Below are positions 7,033-13,478 of a stretch of 15,597 bases of DNA, piece after piece. How positions within the stretch are numbered: position 1 is the stretch's first letter; the number at the start of each line of letters is the position of its first letter. Below the pieces are notes generated by a model that did no database searches, was not told the DNA's origin, and saw only the letters and a program-made list of their open reading frames with translations. Source of the stretch: JAHFRG01 sp041495205 (GTDB taxonomy: Bacteria; Pseudomonadota; Gammaproteobacteria; Burkholderiales; JAHFRG01). Position numbers and translations under genes: made by a program. The stretch lies in assembly GCA_041495205.1 (NCBI GenBank), contig JBGQCF010000042.1:1-15597 (forward strand), in the 5' to 3' direction.

Positions 7033-8262
7033 ATGCCGTATTTTGCCTACAAGGGACGCAATGCGCGCCGCGAGCTGGTGCGGGGCAAGCAGGAAAACAC
7101 CGACAGCGCTGCGGTCGCCGACCAATTGTTCAATACCGGAATAACCCCCATAGATATTAATCCTGCCGGCGAACCTGTCTCGCAGGAAGTCACAAAATGG
7201 CTGGCGCGCTTGACCGCGGACAAGTTGCGGACCGTTGACCTGCTGCTATTCAGCCGCCAGATGTACACCCTGCTCAAGGCGGGCGTACCGATACTTCGGT
7301 CTTTGTCGGGTTTGCAGGAATCCGTACAAAACCGTACGCTCGTCGCAGCGCTGCAGGACATCCGCGAGAGTCTCGATAGCGGGCGTGAACTCAGTTTGTC
7401 ATTGAGTCGCCACCCCAAGATATTTTCGCCGTTTTATATCAGCATGGTGCGGGTGGGTGAGATCAGCGGTACGCTGGAGGAAGTGTTTCTGCGGCTCTTT
7501 CACTACCTGGAGTTTGAAAGTGAAATGCGCGGGCGTATCCAATCAGCCTTGCGTTACCCGATGTTTGTGATCATCGTCATGGCAGTAGCTCTGGTGGTGA
7601 TTAACATCTTTGTGATTCCCGCCTTTGCCTCCATTTATAAGGGGTTCAAAACCGAGTTACCAATCATGACGAAGTTATTAATCGGTTTTTCCGATTTCAT
7701 GGTGCACTCCTGGCCGCTGCTGCTCGTGATTTTGGTTACAGCAGTAATCGGGGTCCGGGCGTATTTGAGGACCAGTGATGGCAAATTTCAATGGGACAAG
7801 CTCAAGCTGCGTCTCCCGATTGCCGGCCCAATCATGCTCAAGGGGACGCTGGCGCGCTTTGCCCGCAGCTTCGCGCTCGCAATCAAAAGCGGAATCCCGG
7901 TGATTGAGGCTTTAAACGCGGTGGCGCTGGTGGTGGATAACGATTTTATTGCACAGCGTATCGAGCATATGCGCGAAGGCGTGGAGCGCGGTGAGAGTAT
8001 TCTTCGCGCGGCAATTGCCGCCGGCGTGTTTACTCCGGTAGTCCAACAGATGATTGCAGTGGGAGAAGAAACCGGTGAGCTGGATGATTTGTTGCAGGAA
8101 GTGGCGGAATTGTATGAGCGCGAAGTTGAATATGAGGTCAGGACTTTAAGCGAGCAGATCGAGCCGATACTCATCATCGCCCTCGGCGTTATGGTTTTAA
8201 TCCTGGCGCTGGGCGTGTTTTTGCCCATCTGGGATTTGGGCAGGACGGCATTACAAAAATAG
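7033..8262 (+). CDS. mshG: MSHA pilus inner-membrane platform protein MshG (GspF/PilC family)
   Basis: Integral membrane core protein of the pilus assembly machine, 409 aa, partner of the MshE ATPase. The N-terminus YFAYKGRNARRELVRGKQE is typical of the family. Two T2SSF domains are visible, about residues 70-195 and 275-398, each with the helical 'FSRQMYTLLKAGVPILRSL' or 'FARSFALAIKSGIPVIEAL' opening and a V-G-E-x-(S/T)-G-x-L/E motif (VRVGEISGTLEEV and IAVGEETGELDDL). Three transmembrane segments lie near 176-199, 227-245 and 374-398, the usual GspF arrangement. It starts 3 nt after mshE, with GGAAGA in the end of mshE as possible ribosome binding site. Confidence 0.93.
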   Translation: MPYFAYKGRNARRELVRGKQENTDSAAVADQLFNTGITPIDINPAGEPVSQEVTKWLARLTADKLRTVDLLLFSRQMYTLLKAGVPILRSLSGLQESVQNRTLVAALQDIRESLDSGRELSLSLSRHPKIFSPFYISMVRVGEISGTLEEVFLRLFHYLEFESEMRGRIQSALRYPMFVIIVMAVALVVINIFVIPAFASIYKGFKTELPIMTKLLIGFSDFMVHSWPLLLVILVTAVIGVRAYLRTSDGKFQWDKLKLRLPIAGPIMLKGTLARFARSFALAIKSGIPVIEALNAVALVVDNDFIAQRIEHMREGVERGESILRAAIAAGVFTPVVQQMIAVGEETGELDDLLQEVAELYEREVEYEVRTLSEQIEPILIIALGVMVLILALGVFLPIWDLGRTALQK

Positions 8263-8528
8263 TCCTCCCAAACCGGATAGTGCTGAATTAACGGCAACAG
8301 TAACGGTTTTTCGACAACCGGTTTGTGACGCAAAACGGCAGTTGCTCAAAAATGTGATGAAGTTTACAAACATGGCCGGGCAACCGGGCTTTACGTGGTG
8401 TAGAATGAGGCCGCGCACAAAAGGGAAGGGAGGACGACTAAGGATCCCCAGGGTGGTTTTTGAAGCCCGGCCTTATGTCTGGAAAGCGGGCTAATCCGGA
8501 TCAGGCGAGAGGTTCATTTTAATAGACC
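8263..8528. other. Intergenic leader between mshG and the 205-aa membrane protein gene
   Basis: A 266-bp gap inside the cluster without a convincing reading frame. It contains a purine-rich run (about 8418-8433), a 6-bp GC hairpin AGCCCG/CGGGCT (8464-8469 with 8487-8492), and distant complementary arms AAACCGG near 8269-8275 and CCGGTTT near 8320. A TAGAAT hexamer at 8401-8406 could be a -10 box, but no good -35 is at the right distance. GAGAGG at 8507-8512 is too far from ATG 8529 to be a standard ribosome binding site. The size suggests a promoter or structured leader. I could not match a known riboswitch. Confidence 0.35.
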
Positions 8529-9146
8529 ATGGATACGATGACAAAAAGTATAGCCGATATACTCCTGCAATCTTTTTTAATATTTGTGGCGGTGGGGTGC
8601 GTAGTCAGCCTTATGATCGGCGTGGGAATGCTGATCAAACCCGAACGCGTGCTGCGGCTCAATCAAATTCTAAGCAGGTGGTTCGCGACTGATAAACTGG
8701 CCACAGAATTAGATCGTCCGCATGGTATAGAGTTCGCTTTATACCGCAAGCACCGGTCGGTCGGCGCGCTGGTGCTGGCGGGCGGATTATACATACTTTA
8801 CGTGATGCTTTTTGCTTTCAACAAGAAAGCCGCCGGAGGAGTATTAGGCTTCAGCCTGAATCCGCAACTGGCTGCCTGGATGATGGATGCGCTGGGAGTG
8901 GTGCTGATTTTGAGCAGCGTGCTGGGACTGGTTATCGGGTTTTTTCTGGTGGTACGGCCCAGCGTGTTTAAGCCCTTCGAGGAATGGGGCAACCGATGGC
9001 ACGGCACCGAAAAATCATTGCGTGTCATGGAGGCGATGCACCTGAAGCCTGATGAGGCGATGACACGTAACCACCGGGTCTTTGCGGCACTAATTATCGC
9101 GGGCAGCCTCTATGTCATCCTTTCTTTATGGCTTGTGCTGTTTTAG
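8529..9146 (+). CDS. Unrecognised membrane protein with internal two-fold repeat
   Basis: Hypothetical inner-membrane protein of 205 aa that I do not recognise. Four hydrophobic segments are visible, about residues 10-36, 79-97, 115-141 and 185-205. The protein is an internal duplication. LIKPERV (35-41), SRWFATDK (49-56), YRKHR (72-76) and LAGGLY (83-88) recur as VVRPSVF (141-147), NRWHGTEK (155-162), TRNHR (179-183) and IAGSLY (190-195), with an offset of 106-107 residues. Each half is therefore helix, short cytoplasmic or periplasmic RW/TEK segment, basic RxHR and a second helix. It lies between mshG and the major pilin, where mshF/mshB lie in Vibrio, but resembles neither. ATG 8529 is used; ATG 8538 is also possible. 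A role in the pilus system is inferred from position only. Confidence 0.75.
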   Translation: MDTMTKSIADILLQSFLIFVAVGCVVSLMIGVGMLIKPERVLRLNQILSRWFATDKLATELDRPHGIEFALYRKHRSVGALVLAGGLYILYVMLFAFNKKAAGGVLGFSLNPQLAAWMMDALGVVLILSSVLGLVIGFFLVVRPSVFKPFEEWGNRWHGTEKSLRVMEAMHLKPDEAMTRNHRVFAALIIAGSLYVILSLWLVLF

Positions 9147-9335
9147 GCATGGATATTGCTATATTTGGAACTTGAGATTTCAATGCGGCGCAGCATTACG
9201 CCGCTTGAAAGAGGTCTGCTGGTTACCAACGGAATGTGCTGCGGCCATTCCTGCGGGTGGCACGGCAGATTGCTTAGGGGCTTCGGGCCCCTTTAACCTA
9301 ACGGGGCTGCGGCCCTAACTTAAGGAGTAGTGAAC
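9147..9335 (+). promoter_or_regulatory. Leader/promoter region of the major pilin gene
   Basis: This non-coding stretch before mshA has three GC-rich hairpins: GCGGCG/CGCCGC (9185-9190 with 9199-9204), AGGGGC/GCCCCT (9276-9281 with 9287-9292, followed by TTT), and GGGC/GCCC (9304-9307 with 9312-9315). The first arm of the second hairpin could also pair with the last arm of the third, so alternative folds exist. A sigma-54-like sequence, TGGCAC at 9258-9263 and TTGCT at 9271-9275, has 11 rather than 10 bases between GG and GC, so it is doubtful. AAGGAG at 9322-9327 is a strong ribosome binding site 8 nt before ATG 9336. I infer independent, high-level expression of the pilin. Confidence 0.5.
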
Positions 9336-9779
9336 ATGCGTAAGCGACAATCGGGCTTTACCTTGATTGAACTGGTGGTCGTCATTGTAATTCTGGGCAT
9401 ACTTGCGGCTACGGCGCTGCCGAGATTTATTTCCATCACAACGGATGCGCGGATAGCCAAAGTAAAAGGTATGGCGGGTTCGTTAGCCTCGGGGGCGTCC
9501 TTGGCCCATGCGGCACAGTTGGTAGCGGCAGTGCAACCCGGTATATCGATTTCTATGGAAGGTGCTACCGTGACTATGTTAAACGGTTACCCGACTGCAG
9601 ATACCCCGGGTATCGGAACCGCTGCTAATGTAAGCACCACCGATTACAGCGTCAGCGGCAGCTATATTGTGGCAGCCGACACCGGCCACCCGAACTGCGC
9701 GGCGATTTACACAGCTGCCACCGCTACCCTACCGTTCACCGTTACCTCAGCTAGTGCAACGAGCGCCAATTGTTCATAA
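9336..9779 (+). CDS. mshA: Major type IV pilin MshA
   Basis: Main structural subunit of the MSHA-type pilus, 147 aa before processing. The prepilin leader is seven residues (MRKRQSG), cleaved before F8 of FTLIELVVVIVILGILAATA. Glu at mature position +5 is present. The TALPRFISITTDARIAKVKG continuation and an AAQL helix are typical of MshA. Two cysteines, C121 and C146, can close the C-terminal D-region disulfide. The final residues are Cys-Ser. The region 72-118 is rich in Thr, Ser and Gly. ATG 9336 is chosen because AAGGAG lies 8 nt upstream; the in-frame GTG 9330 is too close to it. It is followed by a strong terminator and is therefore probably transcribed alone. A minor-pilin MshB identity is possible but less likely given the expression signals. 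Confidence 0.88.
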   Translation: MRKRQSGFTLIELVVVIVILGILAATALPRFISITTDARIAKVKGMAGSLASGASLAHAAQLVAAVQPGISISMEGATVTMLNGYPTADTPGIGTAANVSTTDYSVSGSYIVAADTGHPNCAAIYTAATATLPFTVTSASATSANCS

Positions 9780-9846
9780 GCCGTGAGTTGCGGAAAGTTT
9801 AATAAAAACGGCTATCAGTAATCGTTTAAAAGCAGTTTGGTTCATG

Positions 9847-9891
9847 AACAGGGTGGGTTGGCGCGTACTGCGGCTTCCCACCCTGTTTTTT
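9847..9891 (+). terminator. Strong intrinsic terminator after mshA
   Basis: A perfect 11-bp inverted repeat AACAGGGTGGG (9847-9857) / CCCACCCTGTT (9877-9887), with a 19-nt loop, runs directly into six T residues (9886-9891). This is a textbook rho-independent terminator. It separates the major pilin transcript from the minor pilin genes and could let only part of transcription pass, giving less minor than major pilin. Confidence 0.92.
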
Positions 9892-9930
9892 AATGAGCTT
9901 GTTTTTAGCAGATTATCTTGAGACGAGCGA

Positions 9931-10404
9931 ATGGTAAGCTTAAACATGAAACACTCAGGTTTTACCTTGACTGAGTTAGTGGTGGTACTGGTCATCACAG
10001 GCGTGCTCGCGGCGGTGGCAGTGCCGCGCTTTTTCGTGTCCCAGCAGTACAGCGATCGCGGTTTTTACGACCAGGCGCTGGCGATCACCCGCTATGCGCA
10101 AAAATCCGCCATCGCGCTGAGGCGCAACGTATGCGTCAACATTGCGTCATCCTCAATTAATCTCACTTACGTTTCAGCACCCACTTACGTTTCGACCTCG
10201 GCGTGCAATACCAACTTGCCCAGTCCGGTTGGCGACACGGCGCCGTTTACCGTCACCGCCAAGACCGGGGTCACGCTCAGTTCCTCTTCAACACCGATTA
10301 TTTTCACCGCGCTCGGCAGTGTCAGCAGTGCGGGGGCAACGACGACGATCACGGTTTCAAGCCGCACCATCACCGTTGATACCGGAACGGGCTATGTGCA
10401 CTAA
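9931..10404 (+). CDS. mshC: Minor type IV pilin MshC (GspH/FimT-like)
   Basis: Minor prepilin of 157 aa. Class III leader MVSLNMKHSG is followed by mature FTLTELVVVLVITGVLAAVAV, with Glu at +5. The AVPRFF and DRGFYDQALAITRYAQKSAI segments and the RRNVCVNI stretch match the GspH/MshC pattern, where the helix is followed by a pseudopilin beta-sheet. The C-terminal half is Ser/Thr/Val rich and ends TVDTGTGYVH. ATG 9931 is used (GAGACGAG just upstream); ATG 9946 would give a five-residue leader. It begins 39 nt after the mshA terminator, so it needs read-through or its own promoter, and it overlaps mshD by 11 nt. Confidence 0.85.
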   Translation: MVSLNMKHSGFTLTELVVVLVITGVLAAVAVPRFFVSQQYSDRGFYDQALAITRYAQKSAIALRRNVCVNIASSSINLTYVSAPTYVSTSACNTNLPSPVGDTAPFTVTAKTGVTLSSSSTPIIFTALGSVSSAGATTTITVSSRTITVDTGTGYVH

Positions 10405-10993
10405 GAGCGGTAATTGCAAATCCCGCCTTTCGCGTCAGGGCGGTTTGTCACTGGTCGAGCTCGTCGTGTTTATTGTGATTGTCAGCGTGAGCATTGCCGG
10501 CATTTTTTTGGTGCTGAACAAAGCAACCCGGACCAGTGCCGACCCGGTAGCGCGCAAACAGGCTTTGGCGATTGCGGAATCGCTGCTGGAGGAAATCGAG
10601 TTGATGCCGTTTACTTTCTGCGACCCCGTTGATGCGAACGCCGCCACTGCAACCGGTGCTTTCGTCGGTGCGGGCGGCTGCGCCACCACCGTCGAGGCGA
10701 TCGGGCCGGAGGCGGGCGAAACCCGCTATTCAGCCGCAACCCCGTTTGACAACGTGAATGATTACCACGGCTTTACCATGAACAGCGGCAACGGCGGGAT
10801 TAAGGACATTACCAATACAGTGATCCCGGCGCTCAACTCTTACAGCGCCAGCGTGTCGGTGGTGCAAGAAGTGCTGCAGGGCATCGCTTCCACCGAGTCG
10901 CTGCGTGTTACGGTGACGGTGACCGGTCCCGGTAACACCACGGTCACGCTCGACGGCTACCGTACCCGCTATGCGCCCAACGCAACTCAGTGA
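10394..10993 (+). CDS. mshD: Minor type IV pilin MshD
   Basis: Minor prepilin of 199 aa. The leader ends in Gly-Gly, and the mature protein would start with Leu18 rather than Phe (LSLVELVVFIVIVSVSIAGI), keeping Glu22 at +5. The continuation FLVLNKATRTSADPV and KQALAIAESLLEEIELMPFT is the hallmark of MshD/PilV-like proteins. Cys at residues about 76 and 96 (CDPVDANA and GGCAT) could form a disulfide. ATG 10394 lies inside the end of mshC, with GGAACGGG upstream, so translation is coupled. The open frame extends further upstream to 10142, but that part is out of place inside mshC. Its stop overlaps the start of mshO (TGATG). Confidence 0.88.
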   Translation: MCTKSGNCKSRLSRQGGLSLVELVVFIVIVSVSIAGIFLVLNKATRTSADPVARKQALAIAESLLEEIELMPFTFCDPVDANAATATGAFVGAGGCATTVEAIGPEAGETRYSAATPFDNVNDYHGFTMNSGNGGIKDITNTVIPALNSYSASVSVVQEVLQGIASTESLRVTVTVTGPGNTTVTLDGYRTRYAPNATQ

Positions 10994-11919
10994 TGAACTC
11001 AAACCATCATAATTTTGTGCGACAAACGGGCTTCTCGCTGGTGGAAGCGGTGGTGGTCATTGCCGTCACCGGTATCATTGTCGCCGCGGTCGCCAAGTTC
11101 ATCCGCGCGCCGGTGGCGGGTTACGTGGACACGGCGCTTCGCGCGGAGTTGACCGACGTCGCCGATACCGCCCTGCGCCGCATCGGACGCGATTTGCGCA
11201 CTGCGCTGCCGAACAGCATTCGGGTCACCAGTGTGGGCAGCGTCTTCTTTCTGGAATACCTGGAGGTTCGAACCGGCGGGCGCTACCGCGCCGCCACTTC
11301 GGGTGGCGCCACCGCGCCGGCCTGCCCCAACGACGATACGCGGGTGACCGACAACGACATCCTGAGTTTTTACGCATCGCCCAGCGTGGCGACCGACACT
11401 TGCTTCAAGACGCTGGGAAACATTCCTAACCGCGCGCAAATCGTCACCACTGATTATGTGGTGGTCTTCAACCTTGGCATCCCCGGTGCCAGCGCCTACG
11501 AATCACCCAATACCAATAAAAGCTTGATCAGCAGCACCTCCACGAGCGGCAACGAAGACCGAATCGCATTCACTGCCCAGACCTTCAGGTACCCCTCGCC
11601 GGGAAGCCGCTTCCATGTCATTACCGGTCCGGTGAGCTATGTCTGCGACCCGGTTGCCGGCACGCTTACGCGTTATTCCGGCTATGCTATTCCGGCCAGC
11701 CAGCCCAACAGTACCGTCGCGCCGCCGCTCTCCACTGCGCCGGTTAAGGCGTTGCTCGCAAGCCACTTGAGCGCCTGCAGCTTTACTTACAATGCTGCCG
11801 TCGTGGCACAGCGCGACGGTCTGGTCACGATGAGCCTAAGCGTCGCTGAAGCAGACAGCCAAGGGAAGGCTGAAACAGTTACACTTTACGAGGCGGCCCA
11901 TGTCAGCAACGTGCCTTAA
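10993..11919 (+). CDS. mshO: Minor type IV pilin MshO
   Basis: Minor prepilin of 308 aa, PilW/MshO-like. Class III leader MNSNHHNFVRQTG is followed by FSLVEAVVVIAVTGIIVAAVA, with Glu18 at +5. The family segment PVAGYVDTALRAELTDVADT, then ALRRIGRDLRTALPNSIRV, is present. A large beta-rich C-terminal domain with cysteines (CPNDD, CFKTL, CDPVAGTLTRYSGY, CSFTYN) follows. ATG 10993 overlaps the mshD stop; the in-frame GTG 10990 is an alternative. It overlaps mshP by 20 nt. In the family it is thought to be part of the tip or priming complex with MshD and MshP. Confidence 0.9.
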   Translation: MNSNHHNFVRQTGFSLVEAVVVIAVTGIIVAAVAKFIRAPVAGYVDTALRAELTDVADTALRRIGRDLRTALPNSIRVTSVGSVFFLEYLEVRTGGRYRAATSGGATAPACPNDDTRVTDNDILSFYASPSVATDTCFKTLGNIPNRAQIVTTDYVVVFNLGIPGASAYESPNTNKSLISSTSTSGNEDRIAFTAQTFRYPSPGSRFHVITGPVSYVCDPVAGTLTRYSGYAIPASQPNSTVAPPLSTAPVKALLASHLSACSFTYNAAVVAQRDGLVTMSLSVAEADSQGKAETVTLYEAAHVSNVP

Positions 11920-12985
11920 GCCTCCAAGCGTGAAATCTCAATGCGGCTTTTTGCTGGTTACCGCCATTTTCCTGCTGGTGATTCTGGCAGCACTGGGCGC
12001 GTTCATCCTGACGATTTCCGGCACCCAGCAGACCAGTTCGGCGCTCGATGTGCAGGGTTCGCGCGCATATCAGGCGGCGCGCGCCGGTATAGAATGGGCA
12101 AGCGATCAGCTGCTGATTAGCACCAGCGGGACCATCGCCTTCCGCGACAAAACCCCGGTCAGCAATGGCCAATCCTATGGCGGCCCAAACATCACCACTT
12201 TCACCATCAACAAGCCGGCTGCCGTCGTGGACAACGACGTCATGCTGCTCGTCGTCTACACCGAAGACGCCACGGTGGTGACGCCGAGCGTCGCCGGCTC
12301 GTGGACGCTCATCGACAGCATCGCGAACGGGGCAGTATTCAGGATGCACGTCTACTATCGGCTCGCGGCGTCGGAACCCGCCTCCTACGCGGTCACTTGG
12401 GGCGGGACAAGCATAGCTGCGGCAGGCGGCATGATCGTCGCGTACTCAGGTGTCATCACTAGCGGCTCGCCGGTCGATGTTTACAGCAAACTCGCGAACG
12501 GGTTCGTCACCACGAATACCGCCACCGGCGTGACCCCGGTGGGAACCACCGACATGCTGGTCTTCCTGGGGACGCACTCCGTCAGCAGCGCCACACTCAC
12601 CCCGCCGGGCGGCATGACCGAGCGGAACGACACCTTTGCCCTGTATGCCGCAGACCAGCTCCTCGCCAGCAACGCTGCGACCGGCAACAAGACCGCGACG
12701 CTCTCGGTGAGCAGCTTCAACTCGGCCTTCCTCGTCGCGCTGCAGCCTGGCCCTACGCCAACCACTTTCGCCACGAACTGCAACGCGGGATCCACTGCGC
12801 AGAACGTGACGGGCATGGGAGGAACCTTGTCGGGATTCACCGCTGCTGTCACATGTTCCAGCACCACCTACACCGAAGGTAGCGCCACATGGACGGTTTA
12901 TCAGATTACCTCGAACGGCTCTAAAGGCGCGGTGGGTACGCTAGACCGGGTGGAACGGGAATTGCAAGTGACGTTGATCAAATGA
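11900..12985 (+). CDS. mshP: PilX/MshP-like pilin accessory protein with inserted beta-rich module
   Basis: Tip-complex type protein of 361 aa. Canonical MshP is roughly 140-170 aa. Residues 1-75 are canonical: CGFLLVTAIFLLVILAALGA, then the QAARAGIEWASDQL helix. Residues 294-361 are canonical again (GTLSGFTAAVTCSSTTYTEG, VYQIT, VERELQVTL). Between them lies a module, about residues 99-287, with NDVMLLVVYTE, GSWTLID, ASEPASYAVTW, AGGMIVAYSGV, TDMLVFLGTH, TPPGGMTERND and FLVALQPG. The same type of module is found three times in the next gene. An in-frame 18-bp near-repeat (12194-12211 and 12761-12778) brackets it. GAGG at 11890-11893 precedes ATG 11900, which lies inside mshO. The frame is open throughout, so I take it as functional and as an adhesin-like tip protein; the last is inference. 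Confidence 0.85.
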   Translation: MSATCLKPPSVKSQCGFLLVTAIFLLVILAALGAFILTISGTQQTSSALDVQGSRAYQAARAGIEWASDQLLISTSGTIAFRDKTPVSNGQSYGGPNITTFTINKPAAVVDNDVMLLVVYTEDATVVTPSVAGSWTLIDSIANGAVFRMHVYYRLAASEPASYAVTWGGTSIAAAGGMIVAYSGVITSGSPVDVYSKLANGFVTTNTATGVTPVGTTDMLVFLGTHSVSSATLTPPGGMTERNDTFALYAADQLLASNAATGNKTATLSVSSFNSAFLVALQPGPTPTTFATNCNAGSTAQNVTGMGGTLSGFTAAVTCSSTTYTEGSATWTVYQITSNGSKGAVGTLDRVERELQVTLIK

Positions 12986-13055
12986 AAGTCTTGCCCTCAC
13001 TCCGAAAAAAATTTCTGCGTGCACCCCCGCGGCGCGCGGTCACCTAGGCAGGGAC

Positions 13056-13178
13056 ATGAGCAACCTGATTGTTAATCCAGGGTATCGACGAAAGCCGGCA
13101 CTATCGGCCTTTTTAGGGCTTCTGTTGTCGGGGTTGGAAACCGCCTTGGCGGCAAACAACACCTTCTCCAAGCGCTAG
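13056..13178 (+). CDS. Short open frame with signal-peptide-like N-terminus
   Basis: A 40-codon frame starting at ATG 13056 with AGGG just upstream. It has a basic n-region (GYRRKPALS), a hydrophobic core (AFLGLLLSGL) and a likely cleavage after ALAA, then stops at TAG 13176-13178. The next codon onward is in frame with the large mshQ-like gene. It could be a real small exported peptide, a leftover of an older gene start, or chance. It is listed because the signal-peptide pattern is good, but the evidence is weak. Confidence 0.3.
   Translation: MSNLIVNPGYRRKPALSAFLGLLLSGLETALAANNTFSKR
13091..13114 (+). terminator. Possible intrinsic terminator downstream of mshP
   Basis: AAAGCCG (13091-13097) pairs with CGGCCTTT (13105-13112), leaving one bulged base and a 7-nt loop, and runs into five T residues (13110-13114). 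It lies about 110 bp after mshP and inside the short frame 13056-13178, so it would only make sense if that frame is not a gene. Confidence 0.4.
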
Positions 13179-13478
13179 AATCCGACTGCGGCTGGCTCGC
13201 GTTTTGCTTCGGTTAAAGTCATGCGGAAAATGAAATTCTCAGAGATGTGGAATATGTCACAAACCATGGGGTTTGCCGGCCAGCCATCTGGACCTGGTGC
13301 CGAAGCTCGCCTGATCGGAACGTATCGGACCGCTCGCTGCCCATTCGCCCGTTCCTTACCGCTCGCTCCGGATTCACCCAGGCAATCCAAGGCGGCGCGG
13401 CGCATCGATGCGCTGTGCATCAACAATAAGCTGCGTTCGCCAAGGTCCTTGGTATCGAAGTTGCTCTTGCCAGTTCGC

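Larger units (their letters stand above)
12986..13478. other. About 490-bp gap between mshP and the mshQ-like gene
   Basis: No clear gene is seen here. An ATG overlapping the mshP stop (12982) opens a frame that ends after 21 codons at 13047, in the position where mshQ normally starts. A second short frame (13056-13178) encodes a signal-peptide-like sequence. The frame 13179-13478 is open and continues into the mshQ-like gene, but its predicted residues are Arg/Pro/Ser rich and unlike an exported beta-rich protein. A hairpin with a T-run lies at 13091-13114. The gap may be a decayed 5' end or a replaced gene start. Confidence 0.4.

Noticed and set aside
8320..8440. Possible c-di-GMP (GEMM) riboswitch
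   Set aside because: GACGCAAA and a CATGGCCGGGCAACCGGG stretch recall parts of the motif, but the GGGCAAACC core and the proper order of helices are missing.
10142..10393. Upstream extension of the mshD frame
   Set aside because: It lies inside mshC in another frame, is Arg/Pro/Ser rich, and would bury the prepilin leader in the middle of the protein.
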